From Acidimicrobiia bacterium (GTDB lineage: Bacteria > Actinomycetota > Acidimicrobiia > Acidimicrobiales > Acidimicrobilacustridaceae), in contig JAFIEP010000113.1 in the NCBI GenBank assembly GCA_020832495.1, positions 1 through 50,268 of the forward strand: a DNA stretch of 50,268 nucleotides, read 5' to 3'. The notes below the pieces were generated by a model, which was not told the DNA's origin, did no database searches, and saw nothing but the letters and a program-made list of their open reading frames with translations. Position 1 is the first letter of the stretch, and the number at the start of each line of letters is the position of its first letter. The position numbers were made by a program, and so were the translations under genes. Below, in pieces: positions 41,013 through 50,150 of the stretch.

Positions 41013-41059
41013 CTGTGTGCGCTGGGGGACCGGATCGGTGCCTGACTGCACGCAGAACC
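41013..41059. repeat. Diverged type B element, reverse orientation
   Basis: Begins CTGTGTGCGC and ends GCACGCAGAACC. Read in reverse it follows type B copies base by base with roughly a quarter of positions changed (for example ACCGGATCGGT for ACCGCATGGGT). It is the only copy seen in this orientation. Confidence 0.55.
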
Positions 41060-41083
41060 GACCCCGGTGCGGCTGGGGCGACG

Positions 41084-41533
41084 TCAGTTGTCGGGGAGCG
41101 GCGCCACGTCCTCGGGCGGGAGATCCCCGTCGAACACCGGGCAGTCCATGGTGAAGCCGGCGCCGACACCGCCGTGGAACTCGGCCACCTCGCCGTCGTC
41201 GGTCTCGAAGCGCAGTTCGGTCTCGCTCTCGGCCACCATGGTGCCCTGGTGGGTGGAGCCGGGCGTCCAGTCCGAGGGGAACTCGCGGCTGCGGTACTCG
41301 GCGTCGCCCTGGCGGTACCAGATCTCCCAGCAACCCTCCTCCACCGTGAGGGTCACCTCCCACTCCTCGCCGGGACTCGGGGCATCGCCGTCGTCGCCGT
41401 TGACGTCGTCGCCTGGAGCCTCCACGGTGGTGGTCGAGCCCTCCTCCACATCCTCGCCGGCGTCGGCACACGACACCAACCCACCCACGAGCAGCAGGGC
41501 CGCGGCAGCGGTCACAACACTGCGTCGAAACAT
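41084..41533 (-). CDS. Lipoprotein of unknown function
   Basis: 149 aa from ATG 41533, with GAGGACC upstream. The signal peptide and lipobox are clear (SVVTAAAALLLVGGLVSC). An acidic spacer (DAGEDVEEGSTTTVEAPGDDVNGDDGD) follows. The folded part has two cysteines (EEGCWEIWYRQGDAEYR; FTMDCPVFDGD). I see no known family. It should sit on the outer face of the membrane. Confidence 0.75.
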   Translation of the reverse strand: MFRRSVVTAAAALLLVGGLVSCADAGEDVEEGSTTTVEAPGDDVNGDDGDAPSPGEEWEVTLTVEEGCWEIWYRQGDAEYRSREFPSDWTPGSTHQGTMVAESETELRFETDDGEVAEFHGGVGAGFTMDCPVFDGDLPPEDVAPLPDN

Positions 41534-41635
41534 CGGTCCTCCTCGGTCACCCGGCCGGCCGCGGTCGGGTGGTCGTCGGTTCGCGGCGGGTCCGTGACTC
41601 GACCGGGCGTAGCCCGCCGGCCGAACCACCGACGG

Positions 41636-41965
41636 TCACGCCAACAGCTTGGCCTTGGCCGCTTCGAACTGCTCGTCGGTGAGGGCGCCGGCCGAGTGGA
41701 GCTCGGCGAGCTGCTTCAGCTCGGCCACCACGTCGCTGCCGCCGGTGGCGGGCGCCGGAGCCGGCGGTGGCGGTGGCGGTGCAGCCGCCACAGGCGGTGC
41801 AGCCTGTGCCTCGGCATCGGCCTGGGCCTGGGCAGCCTTGGTGTACTGGCGGTTCCTCACTCGACCGCCGACGGCGGAGGCGGTGCCGGCGATCACCGCC
41901 GTGCGGGCGGCGGTGCCGATGAGGCCACCGCCTCGGCGCATGGGCATGGCTCGTCGAAGTGGCAT
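41636..41965 (-). CDS. SHOCT-domain small protein
   Basis: 109 aa from ATG 41965, with GAGGAG upstream. An Arg-rich start precedes a weakly hydrophobic Gly/Ala segment (LIGTAARTAVIAGTASAVGG). A Pro/Ala linker (APPPPPPAPAPATGG) follows, and the C-terminal SHOCT motif reads VVAELKQLAELHSAGALTDEQFEAAKAKLL. SHOCT is a short helical motif thought to mediate oligomerisation. It lies 125 bp downstream of the DUF6325 gene; these two are often neighbours in actinobacteria. Confidence 0.85.
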   Translation of the reverse strand: MPLRRAMPMRRGGGLIGTAARTAVIAGTASAVGGRVRNRQYTKAAQAQADAEAQAAPPVAAAPPPPPPAPAPATGGSDVVAELKQLAELHSAGALTDEQFEAAKAKLLA

Positions 41966-42090
41966 GGTGCTCCTCGTGGGTGCCGGCCGCTCGGGCCGAC
42001 ATGGCGGTTGATGTTGAAGTCCTGGACGAATGGTTGCACGTGGCGGCATCGCAGCTGCGTCGGCCCCACGGCGTGGCATCGACGCCGACG

Positions 42091-42519
42091 TCAGGAGCCG
42101 GCGCGCTCGGCCAGCACCTGCTCCACTGCTTCGGCGGGGATGCGCTGCACGGAGAGGACCTCACCGTTGGCCTCGGCGAGGGCCCCGACCAGTTCGCGCG
42201 CCCAGACGTGCTCGAACAACATGACGGCCACGGCGCTGCCCGGCTCCAGCATCGCCGCCACGTCCTCCACGTCCTCTTCGGACAGCAGGGTGGTGCCGTC
42301 GAGGGCCAGGTCCGCGAACGGACCGCGCACGTGGTCGGGCAGGTCGGAGAGCTCGAGGCCGAGCGCGTCGCCGTTGTCGTCGACCTCGATGAAGATGAGG
42401 TCGGCCACCCGGATCGAACCTTGGTCGATCGCTCGGCCGATGGCGGGGGCGATGCCTCCGTGGAAGTCGGCGTCGGGGAAACCGACGACGACGAGTTCCA
42501 TGGGTCCGTACGTGGTCAC
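42091..42519 (-). CDS. DUF6325 family protein
   Basis: 142 aa from GTG 42519, with GGAGCACCA in front. It reads MELVVVGFPDADFHGGIAPAIGRAIDQGSIRVADLIFIEVDDNGDALGLELSDL, then AMLEPGSAVAVMLFEHVWARELVGALAEANGEVLSVQRIPAEAVEQVL, matching DUF6325 from memory. The function is unknown; it may be a membrane-stress or envelope protein by association. A shorter start at the ATG of MELVV is possible. Confidence 0.75.
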   Translation of the reverse strand: MTTYGPMELVVVGFPDADFHGGIAPAIGRAIDQGSIRVADLIFIEVDDNGDALGLELSDLPDHVRGPFADLALDGTTLLSEEDVEDVAAMLEPGSAVAVMLFEHVWARELVGALAEANGEVLSVQRIPAEAVEQVLAERAGS

Positions 42520-42582
42520 TGGTGCTCCGTTCGTTGTGTGCGCCGATGGTAGACCCGGCACCGACCGATCAACCGTCGCCGG

Positions 42583-43176
42583 TCAACCGTCGATGGCCGA
42601 CCGACGGCGCCAGCGAGCGGCATCGGTACGCCAGATGCACTCGATGCCCACCTCACCGGGTGCGGTCAACTCGTGGGGCAACGCGGAGACCAGCTCGAAC
42701 CCCAGCCGGCGAGGTACCTCGGCACTGGCACCGTTCGCCCGGTCGACGTGGACCTCGACGTGGTCGACGTCGTCGAGCGCCAGAGCGGCGGTCGTGAGGG
42801 TGGCCACGGCGTCGGTGGCCAGCCCCCGGCCGGTGACGTCGGCCGCCAACCAGTACCCGATCTCGAGCCCACCGAGGCCGATGCGGCGGTGTGCGCCGCA
42901 CGACCCCACCAACCGGCCCGTCCACCAGATGCCGTAAGTGGAGGCCACCCCGCTGGCCCGGTCGGCGACCGTGGACTCGACGACACCGAGGCGCTCGGTG
43001 GCGGTGAGGGGCTCGGCCGCCGCCCAGGGCATCCACGGCCGGAGGCGGTCGAGGTTGTCGAGCACCAGGTCGCCCAACGCCTCGCTGTCGTCGACCGCCC
43101 ACACCCGCAGCGTCACCTGTTCGCCCTCGAGCACCTCGGGTGGCACCGCCGGGCAACGCCCGTCGGCGCCGGTCAT
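42583..43176 (-). CDS. GNAT acetyltransferase (RimJ/RimL type)
   Basis: 197 aa from ATG 43176. The order LRVWAVDDSEALGDLVLDNLDRLRPWMPWA, YGIWWTGRLVGSCGAHRRI, LEIGYWLAADVTGRGLATDAVATLTTAAL and VEVHVDRANGASAEVPRRLGFELV is that of RimL-like N-acetyltransferases. The acetyl-CoA loop is modified (VTGRGLATDA). These acetylate protein N-termini or small amines. Its ATG overlaps the DUF389 stop by 4 nt, so the pair is coupled. The usual Asn-x-x-Ser near the end is replaced by ANGAS. Confidence 0.88.
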   Translation of the reverse strand: MTGADGRCPAVPPEVLEGEQVTLRVWAVDDSEALGDLVLDNLDRLRPWMPWAAAEPLTATERLGVVESTVADRASGVASTYGIWWTGRLVGSCGAHRRIGLGGLEIGYWLAADVTGRGLATDAVATLTTAALALDDVDHVEVHVDRANGASAEVPRRLGFELVSALPHELTAPGEVGIECIWRTDAARWRRRSAIDG

Positions 43177-44180
43177 GGTGCGTCCCGGCCGCCGAGCAGG
43201 TGACGGACGTGGCTCGGCACCCGCCGCGCCCAGTAGGCGCGCTGGCCCCACAGGGTGAGCGTGCCGGCCACGTAGAGCGCCACCACGTTCACCGCGAGCT
43301 GCCCGGCGGCACCGACCACGCTGTCCCACGTCCCAGCGGCCACGCCCACCCCGATGGCCGCCGCGGCGGGGATGGTGGTGATGGACACGAACACCCCCAC
43401 CAGCGCGCGGTTGTCCGACAACGTCACCGACAGGGCACCGGCCACCCCCGCCATGAGCGCCACGACCAGCGACAGCCAGCTGGGACTGGAGATGAACAGC
43501 AGCACCGACTGTTCGTTCGCCGGTTCGAGCTGCACCACCCCGGCCCAGTCGAGTGCCAGGACCAGCCCCCAGGCCGCAACTGCGGCCAGGGCGAAGCCGA
43601 CCGCCAGCGTGACCACCGAGTGCACCACGTCGCCGAACCGACGGCGCACCACCGCCAGACAGCCGGCGATCAGCGGGAAGTAGTCGGGACTCAACGCCAT
43701 CGCCCCGACGATCAGCAGGAGCTGGTTGCTGAGGATGCCCACCGCGGCGATGCCGCCGGACAGCATGATGAGCAACACGAACAACGTCGAGATGTGCAGC
43801 GAGTGGCTCAGCAGGTCGGCCACCCGGGCCCACATGACGGCGTCGTCCCGGTCGATCCGCTGCGACCCGGGGACGACCAGCGGTTCGGAGTCCTGCAGCC
43901 ACACCCGGATGCCGGGGATGTCCGCCACCGATTCGACCACGGTGTCGACCGACACCCGACCCAGTTCGGCCAGCACCAGGTCGGCCGGCGGTTGGAGCAC
44001 GGCGCCACGCTCGACGGCCACACCCACACAGGTCGGTTCGTCGAGCAGCAGCGACACCACCGCGTCGGTGTGGGTGGCCGCCACCGCCACCCGCAGGAGA
44101 GGCACGCGGCGACCATAGGCGGCCACGACCTCCGACCGGGGGACCACCGCGGTCGCCGCCAGGCACCCACCGGTGACCAT
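43173..44180 (-). CDS. DUF389 membrane protein
   Basis: 335 aa from ATG 44180. The first 130 residues are soluble (LLLDEPTCVGVAVERGAVLQPPADLVLAEL.RVSVDTVV). Then come about six membrane helices, with the DUF389 mark GIAAVGILSNQLLLIVGAMALSPDYFPLIAGCLAVV and LSVTLSDNRALVGVFVSITTIPAAAAIGVGVA. DUF389 proteins are of unknown function, possibly transport. Longer in-frame starts exist but would overlap the carD promoter region. It is divergent from carD. Confidence 0.85.
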   Translation of the reverse strand: MVTGGCLAATAVVPRSEVVAAYGRRVPLLRVAVAATHTDAVVSLLLDEPTCVGVAVERGAVLQPPADLVLAELGRVSVDTVVESVADIPGIRVWLQDSEPLVVPGSQRIDRDDAVMWARVADLLSHSLHISTLFVLLIMLSGGIAAVGILSNQLLLIVGAMALSPDYFPLIAGCLAVVRRRFGDVVHSVVTLAVGFALAAVAAWGLVLALDWAGVVQLEPANEQSVLLFISSPSWLSLVVALMAGVAGALSVTLSDNRALVGVFVSITTIPAAAAIGVGVAAGTWDSVVGAAGQLAVNVVALYVAGTLTLWGQRAYWARRVPSHVRHLLGGRDAP

Positions 44181-44259
44181 CTCGTCAGCGCGAAGGTGGC
44201 ACCGGCGCGAAAATGAGGCACAATCTAGGGTCCCCCACGTGTCCCCCGGAGGAAGCCCC

Positions 44260-44772
44260 GTGGTCTTCAAGACCGGAAGCAAGGTCGTCTACCCAGCGCA
44301 CGGCGTGGCCGAGATCATCGGCCGCGAGGAGCGTGAGGTCGGCGGCGAGAAGGTCACCTACCTGGTGCTCTCGACGCCCGAGCGGGGGTGGGGCACCATG
44401 GGCGACCTGCGGCTGTCGGTCCCCGAGGACCGCGCCGAGGAGCTGGGGGTGCGCAGCGCCATTTCCGCCGAAGAGGCCCAGGACGTGCTCGAGGTGTTGG
44501 CTGTGACCAACGTGCGGGTGCCGTCCAACTGGTCCCGACGCTTCAAGAACCACCAGGAGAAGCTGAAGTCCGGCGAGGTCTACGAGTGTGCCGAGGTGGT
44601 GCGGAACCTGGCTCTTCGCCAGCGTGACGCATCGCTGTCCACGGCCGAGAAGTCGATGTACGCCAACGCCCGCTACATCCTCACCTCGGAACTGGCCGTG
44701 TCGTGGTCGGTGGACCAAGAGGAAGCCGAGCGTCGCATCGACGAGGCCCTCAAGATCACCCCCGAGGCCTGA
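44260..44772 (+). CDS. carD: CarD family transcription regulator
   Basis: 170 aa from GTG 44260, with GGAGGAA (44247-44253) upstream. The RNA-polymerase-interacting domain is clear: FKTGSKVVYPAHGVAEIIGREEREVGGEKVTYLVL. The helical DNA-binding part has LEVLAVTNVRVPSNWSRRFKNHQEKLKSGEVYECAEVVRNLALR and LSTAEKSMYANARYILTSEL. CarD stabilises open promoter complexes at rRNA and other promoters. An alternative in-frame GTG at 44239 lies 7 nt after TAGGGT (44226-44231) and could be a leaderless start with seven extra residues. Confidence 0.93.
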   Translation: MVFKTGSKVVYPAHGVAEIIGREEREVGGEKVTYLVLSTPERGWGTMGDLRLSVPEDRAEELGVRSAISAEEAQDVLEVLAVTNVRVPSNWSRRFKNHQEKLKSGEVYECAEVVRNLALRQRDASLSTAEKSMYANARYILTSELAVSWSVDQEEAERRIDEALKITPEA

Positions 44773-44804
44773 GCGGGCGGACCATCACCGGGCCCGGCTC
44801 GCGG

Positions 44805-47800
44805 TCACGGCACACCTCCGACGTCCAGGCCGATGCTCGAGGCTAGCTTCACCGTCTCTGCGTCGGGCCGCAGCCCTTCCCCGGCCAACATCTCGATCAG
44901 TTCACGGGTGGTGCGCACGGCGCCGGCGCGATCGTCCTGGCCGAGCAACGCCCGCACCAACACCCGGTGGGCCCGCTCGTGCAGCGGTTCCTGACGCAAT
45001 GCCTCCGCCGCCCACGACGCCGCCTCCTCGGGTTCGCCCCGGGCGATGAGGAGTTCGCCGAGCCGGCTGGCCGCCGACGTTGCCAGCGAGCGCAGCCTCA
45101 CCCGCTCCACCGACGCCCACTCGAGGTCAGGCCACTCGGCCAGGTAGTCGCCCCGGTAGAGCGACGCCGCCTCCCGGTAGGCGGTCAGCGCCTCCGAGCC
45201 TCGGCCGCTGTGGTCGAGTTCGCGTCCCTCGGTGCACAGCCGCTCGAAGCGGGCAGCGTCGAGTTCGATGCCGTCAGAGGCCACCTCCAACAGATCGGTG
45301 GTGCTGCGCACGAACCAGGGCTCGGCGTCGGGACTGCGCTGGGGTTGCAGGACCTTGTGCAGATGGCTCAGGTTCACCCGCAGGTTGGCCAAGGCCTTGG
45401 CCGGGTCGTGATCGGGCCACAACATGGCGGCCACGGCGGTGCGACTGATCCGATCGTGCAACAGCACCAGGGCGAGGAGCTGGCGCACCCGTTCGCGTCG
45501 GACCCAGGCGGCATCGGTGACCGGCGTCCCACCGCGCGCCAACGTAGTGGCCCCCAGAACACCCACCTCGAGGTCGTAGTCGGGCCGTGGGGGCAGCACC
45601 ACCAGGCGGTCCCGCGCCCAGCTGGCACCCTGGTGTCGGGCCTCGCTCACCGACACCAGGTGACAGCGGACGCCGGGGATGGAGTCGAGCACCTCACCGA
45701 CATCGGGATGGCCCACCGACGCCACCGCCGCGCCCAGCTCGACCAGGTGCACGGGCAGGATGTGCGCTCGCAGCAGATTCGGACGGTTCCACGGCAGGGC
45801 GGCGGCCGGCTCGACGTCGTCGTGGTCGCGCAGCGCCACGAGTGCGGCCCCCGCATCGCGTGCGGCACTGATGGCCGCCCCGAACCGACACTCGTCCAAC
45901 GTCGGGCGCAGGGCGGGACACAACAGGTAGAGCGTCGGCAATGCGTACAGGTACGGCCGCGGAGGCCAGCAGCCGATCGGCAACTCGTCCACCACGTGCG
46001 CCAGGGCCAAGGCGCCGTCGGTTTCGCCCCGTTCGCACACCACCGTCAGGGCGTCGGCCATGCGGGCAAACGATCGGACGGGTCCCGGCGGGGTCTGCAC
46101 GGCCCAACCGAGCGCCGCCGTGGCATGGGAGCGCGCCGTTGTCACCTCACCGGCGGCCAGGGCCACCAGGGTGAGCACCGAGTTGGTGGACACCTGCAGG
46201 TGGGCGATGCGGCGACCCTCGGTGGCCTGGCTCATGTGGCGGCCGGTGGCCAGAGCCAACTCGGGGCTGATGTCACCGCGCAGCCAGATGGCCTGCGCCA
46301 GGTACTGCCCACCTGCGCGGCGGAGCACATCGGTCTCGCTGAGTGCGCCGTCGGGTCCTGCCACCTCCTCGGGCCGACCGAGGTCGCTCATGCCAAAGGC
46401 GAACTGCACCGCCTCCATGGCCGACGTCTGCGGAGACAGACGCCGCAGGTGCGCAGCCGCCTGCTCCGGCTCACCGGCGCGGCGGGCCCGACTGGCACAG
46501 AGGACGGCGTACAACGACCGGCCCACCGGATCGCCGGCGTGGGCCAGGTCGGTGATGCGCTGCGCCGCCCACGCCGGCTCCTCGTCGAACAGGGCGTTGC
46601 GCATGTTGAGCACGTTGCGCAACGCCAGCGCTTCCACCGATGGTCGGGCGGCAGAGCGAGCGCGGCGAGCGGCGTCCTCGAACGTGACGGTGGTGCTGGA
46701 CTCGTTGCGCAGGTGATGCAGGGTGGCCTCGAGAATGGCCCCGACGGGGCTCTCGGGCAGGTTGGCGCCCGCCACCGCAGCCAGGCGACGGAGCTGCACC
46801 GGGTCGGCGAACGTGAGCGGGCGCGCCGCGAAACGCTCGAGCACGGCCTCGAGGCCACTGAGGTCCTCGACCCGCTCGTAGAGTTCCGCGGCTTCGACGA
46901 ACCGTTCCTGCTCCTCGAGCACCTCGGCCACCCGCTCCACCGCCGCCGACGTGTCGAGGTCGGGATCGGGGAGGCGCTTCAGAGCAGCGCGCCACAGGTC
47001 GTGGAGCTGGAACGTGCCATCGGGGCTGCGGTGGACCAGCGGGAGGCCGGCCAGGAACTGCTCGGCACTGGTCCACCCTCCGGTGGCGGCGTGCACCAGC
47101 TCGTCGGTCACCTGACGGAGATCGACGAGCGCAGCGATGGCCGCCAACGACGTGCCGTCGAGGGTGCTCACCACCTCCTCGAGCAGGTAGGTGACCGCCG
47201 CGTCGCCACTGGTGTCGCCCATGAGGTTGGCCAGCACCGGCCAGTCGGTGGGGGCGAGGCCGTCGGCTGCCCGGCTGCCGAACACCCGGAGGGCCTCGTC
47301 CTCGTCGAAGGCCAGGTCAGCGGCGACGAGGTGCTCGACGGCACCGCCCGCCTGACGGCGAGCCAGGCGCAACGGGGGCGGGGTGCGACCGGCGAGGACG
47401 AGGTGGACGTTGTGGGGCAGCCGGCTCACGAGACGATCCAGCAGCGCCATCCCTGGCGAGCCCGGAGGCACCAGGTGCAGGTCGTCGATCACCAGACACA
47501 CCGGCTGCGGGGCGAAGCGCAGCAAGGCGTCGGCCACCACCTCGACCTGTGGCTGCCAACCCAGGGCCGGACGGGCCAGGCCCGCCGCGCCCAACAGGCC
47601 GGCGGCGAGCACCTCGGGGTCCTGGTCGTCGGGACTGCACTGCAGCCACAGGTCGAGCCGACCAGGGTCGGCGGCGGCCGCCGCCACCGCCTGGGCCAGC
47701 AGCGTCGTCTTGCCGTAGCCCGCAGGCGCCACCAGCACGGTGGCGTCGAGCTCGAACCGACGATCGAGTCGCGCCAGGAGTTGGGGACGCTCGATCCACC

Positions 47801-47906
47801 TGGTGCTGATGGCCGGCGGGGTGTTGCGCAGCGAACCAGCGGTACCGGGCGAGCGAGGTGTGCCCGGCCCACCGGACCCCTCGCCCATCGTCGATCGTGC
47901 CACCAT
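44805..47906 (-). CDS. Large STAND ATPase transcription regulator with C-terminal winged helix and BTAD
   Basis: 1033 aa. Residues 59-70 hold Walker A (VAPAGYGKTTLL), about 135-142 Walker B (CLVIDDLH), as in MalT/LuxR-type STAND ATPases. A long helical, TPR-like middle follows (residues about 300-750). The C-terminus is not LuxR: residues about 780-870 form an OmpR-like winged helix (VRQLLALVLLHDRISRTAVAAMLWPDHDPAKALANLRVNLSHLHKVL). Residues about 895-1025 form a bacterial transcriptional activator domain (ARFERLCTEGRELDHSG, YRGDYLAEWPDLEW, LHERAHRVLVRALLGQ). It is a ligand- and ATP-driven activator of unknown target. GGAGGAA precedes ATG 47906. Confidence 0.88.
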   Translation of the reverse strand: MVARSTMGEGSGGPGTPRSPGTAGSLRNTPPAISTRWIERPQLLARLDRRFELDATVLVAPAGYGKTTLLAQAVAAAAADPGRLDLWLQCSPDDQDPEVLAAGLLGAAGLARPALGWQPQVEVVADALLRFAPQPVCLVIDDLHLVPPGSPGMALLDRLVSRLPHNVHLVLAGRTPPPLRLARRQAGGAVEHLVAADLAFDEDEALRVFGSRAADGLAPTDWPVLANLMGDTSGDAAVTYLLEEVVSTLDGTSLAAIAALVDLRQVTDELVHAATGGWTSAEQFLAGLPLVHRSPDGTFQLHDLWRAALKRLPDPDLDTSAAVERVAEVLEEQERFVEAAELYERVEDLSGLEAVLERFAARPLTFADPVQLRRLAAVAGANLPESPVGAILEATLHHLRNESSTTVTFEDAARRARSAARPSVEALALRNVLNMRNALFDEEPAWAAQRITDLAHAGDPVGRSLYAVLCASRARRAGEPEQAAAHLRRLSPQTSAMEAVQFAFGMSDLGRPEEVAGPDGALSETDVLRRAGGQYLAQAIWLRGDISPELALATGRHMSQATEGRRIAHLQVSTNSVLTLVALAAGEVTTARSHATAALGWAVQTPPGPVRSFARMADALTVVCERGETDGALALAHVVDELPIGCWPPRPYLYALPTLYLLCPALRPTLDECRFGAAISAARDAGAALVALRDHDDVEPAAALPWNRPNLLRAHILPVHLVELGAAVASVGHPDVGEVLDSIPGVRCHLVSVSEARHQGASWARDRLVVLPPRPDYDLEVGVLGATTLARGGTPVTDAAWVRRERVRQLLALVLLHDRISRTAVAAMLWPDHDPAKALANLRVNLSHLHKVLQPQRSPDAEPWFVRSTTDLLEVASDGIELDAARFERLCTEGRELDHSGRGSEALTAYREAASLYRGDYLAEWPDLEWASVERVRLRSLATSAASRLGELLIARGEPEEAASWAAEALRQEPLHERAHRVLVRALLGQDDRAGAVRTTRELIEMLAGEGLRPDAETVKLASSIGLDVGGVP

Positions 47907-48004
47907 GTGCAGCGTTCCTCCCCCGAGCCGCCGTTGCCGGGCTCCCCGGCCCAGCCCCGAGGCGAGACGTGACGCTCCAACGGGGACGATCGGGGTGTTC
48001 GGAG

Positions 48005-48033
48005 AATCTAGCAGCTAGTTGACGGCTGGTTAA
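48005..48033 (-). promoter_or_regulatory. Possible promoter of the STAND-BTAD regulator
   Basis: On the minus strand TTAACC (48033-48028) and TAGATT (48010-48005) are 17 bp apart. The palindrome CTAGCAGCTAG (48008-48018) overlaps the -10 box and could be an operator. The implied leader is about 90 nt. Confidence 0.35.
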
Positions 48034-48056
48034 CGCACGTCCGTCAGTATCGGTAT

Positions 48057-48198
48057 GTCGGGCCACAGTGGTGGCCCGACGCGGTCCGGTGGTGCAGGGC
48101 GCTGCCTGGGACGTGCAAGACAGGAGCCCAGGCGAGACCGGTGGTGCATCGGCGGGAAGTGCCACCGGTCTCGTGTGAGCACCACGCGAGACCTGGGC
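48057..48198. other. Hairpin-rich 140-bp block, possible structured RNA or attenuator
   Basis: Four stems lie in this 312-bp gap. H1 is GTCGGGCCAC/GTGGCCCGAC (48057-48080). H2 is GCCTGGG/CCCAGGC (48104-48133). H3 is CGAGACCGGTGG/CCACCGGTCTCG (48133-48173). H4 is GGTCTCG/CGAGACC (48167-48193). H3 and H4 share 48167-48173 and cannot form together. On the minus strand H4 comes 26 nt after the typA stop, so part of this is probably the typA terminator. Whether the plus strand is transcribed is unknown. The gap holds no convincing gene. Confidence 0.45.
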
Positions 48199-48218
48199 GA
48201 CGCTCCGCCCGCTGCTGT

Positions 48219-50054
48219 TCAGCGCTTGCGTTGACGTCGCCGGTCCGGCTCGGCCAACAGCCGCTTTCGGATGCGGATCGACGCCGGGGTGACCTCGACC
48301 AGTTCGTCGTCGGCCAGGAACTCGATGGCGCTCTCGAGCGTGACCTCCCGCGGCGCCGCCAGCTTCACGCCGTCGTCGTGGGAGTGGGTGCGGATGTTGG
48401 TCTTTTCCTTGGCCCGCACGGCGTTGACCACCATGTCGTCGGCGCGGGCGTTCTCGCCCACGATCATGCCCTCGTAGACCGTCTCGCCCGGCTTCACGAA
48501 CAACTCGCCGCGCTGTTGGAGGTTGTCGAGGGCGTAGGCGGTGGTGGCGCCGGAGCGGTCGGCGATCATGGCACCGCCTTGGCGATGGGGCAGCTCGCCC
48601 GCCCACGGCACCCACCCGGCATGGTGGGTGTGCAGCAGGGCCGTGCCCCGCGTGGCGGTGAGCAGCAGGCTGCGGAAGCCGATGAGCCCTCGGGCCGGCG
48701 CTTCCCAGGTGATGACGGTGCGACCGGGGTCGCCGGGGCGCAGGTCGGTGACCCGGCCCTTGCGGGGGGCCAAGGCCTGCGTGACAGTGCCCACGTGCTC
48801 GTCGGGGACGTCGGTGACCCCACGTTCCAACGGCTCGTGGCGTTGTCCGTCGATCTCGCGCACCACCACCTCGGGACGGCTCACCTGCAGCTCGTAGCCC
48901 TCTCGCCGCATGGCCTCGATGAGCACGGCCAGCTGCAGCTCACCGCGCCCGGCCACCTCGATGACCTCGGGGGAGTCGGTCTCGGCCAGGCGGATCGACA
49001 CGTTGCCGAGCACCTCGCGTTCGAGCCGCTCGCGCAGGTGGCGGGAGGTGAGGTAGGTGCCTTCGGTGCCGGCCAACGGGGAGGTGTTCACCCCGAAGGT
49101 CATGCGCAGCACCGGCTCGTCGACGCTGAGGCGCACCAAGGCCTCGGGAGTCGCCGGATCGGCCACCGTGTCGCCGATCTCCACCTCGGGGAACCCGGCC
49201 AACACGAACAGGTCGCCGGCCACTCGCTGGTCGACGTCGACGCGCTGCACACCTTCGAAGCCCATGAGCGTGGTCAGCTTGCGGGTGAGCGGCGTCTGTC
49301 CTTCGGCTGTCTCCTCGTCGAGCAGGGCAACGGTGGTGCCCCGGCGCAGGGTGCCGCGCACCACGCGTCCGACGGCCAGGCGACCGAGGTAGTCGCTGGC
49401 ATCGAGGTTGGTCACCATGGCCTGCAGCGGCGCCTCGGCGTCGCCGGTGGGTGCCGGTACATGGGTCACGATGGCGTCGAGCAACGGCGAGAGGTCGTCC
49501 TCGTCGCCGGGCATGCCCACCCCGTCGACCGCCAGGCCGTCGCGGGCCACGGCGGAGAGCACCGGGAAGTCCAACAGGTCGAGTGGTGCCTCGAGGTCCA
49601 AGAACAGCTGCTCGATCTCGTCGAGCACCTCGGTGGGCCGGGCGTCGGAGCGGTCCACCTTGTTGAGCACCACCACCACCGGCAGTTCGGCCTCGAGCGC
49701 CTTGGAGAGCACGTAGCGGGTCTGCGGCAGTGGGCCCTCGGCGGCGTCGACGAGCAACAGGACGCCGTCCACCAGGGCCAGGGAGCGTTCCACCTCGCCG
49801 CCGAAGTCGGCGTGGCCCGGGGTGTCGACCAGGTTGATGCGCACGTCGCCCCACTGCACCGAGGCCGCCTTGGCCAAAATGGTGATGCCCCGCTCGCGTT
49901 CTTGGTCGACGTTGTCCATGACCCGCTCGGTGAGCTGCTCGTGGGCGGCGAACACGCCGGTGGCGCGCAGCAGGGCGTCGACCAGGGTGGTCTTCCCGTG
50001 GTCGACGTGGGCCACGAGGGCCACGTTGCGGAGCATTGGAGGGTCGGTGGGCAC
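48219..50054 (-). CDS. typA: Ribosome-associated GTPase TypA/BipA
   Basis: 611 aa from GTG 50054. The GTPase motifs are G1 [10 protein letters not shown], switch region [13 protein letters not shown]3 [12 protein letters not shown] and G4 NKVDR. Elongation-factor domains II, III and V follow, and the TypA-specific C-terminus reads [43 protein letters not shown]. Length is as expected (about 600-615 aa). TypA binds ribosomes under stress or cold. The end is unusually basic ([10 protein letters not shown]). Confidence 0.97.
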   Translation of the reverse strand: MPTDPPMLRNVALVAHVDHGKTTLVDALLRATGVFAAHEQLTERVMDNVDQERERGITILAKAASVQWGDVRINLVDTPGHADFGGEVERSLALVDGVLLLVDAAEGPLPQTRYVLSKALEAELPVVVVLNKVDRSDARPTEVLDEIEQLFLDLEAPLDLLDFPVLSAVARDGLAVDGVGMPGDEDDLSPLLDAIVTHVPAPTGDAEAPLQAMVTNLDASDYLGRLAVGRVVRGTLRRGTTVALLDEETAEGQTPLTRKLTTLMGFEGVQRVDVDQRVAGDLFVLAGFPEVEIGDTVADPATPEALVRLSVDEPVLRMTFGVNTSPLAGTEGTYLTSRHLRERLEREVLGNVSIRLAETDSPEVIEVAGRGELQLAVLIEAMRREGYELQVSRPEVVVREIDGQRHEPLERGVTDVPDEHVGTVTQALAPRKGRVTDLRPGDPGRTVITWEAPARGLIGFRSLLLTATRGTALLHTHHAGWVPWAGELPHRQGGAMIADRSGATTAYALDNLQQRGELFVKPGETVYEGMIVGENARADDMVVNAVRAKEKTNIRTHSHDDGVKLAAPREVTLESAIEFLADDELVEVTPASIRIRKRLLAEPDRRRQRKR

Positions 50055-50150
50055 GAGCGGTGCAGGCTAGCGGGCAATGGCGACAAACCCACCAACGGGC
50101 GGGCCCGGACGCACTCGTCGCACCAGACACGACGTCGCCCGAGCCGGCCG

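Noticed and set aside
44967-47972. 1001-codon open frame on the plus strand
   Set aside because: It lies opposite the STAND-BTAD regulator, whose motifs are clear. The plus-strand translation is rich in Arg, Gly, Gln and His with no recognisable domain, as expected of a GC-rich shadow.
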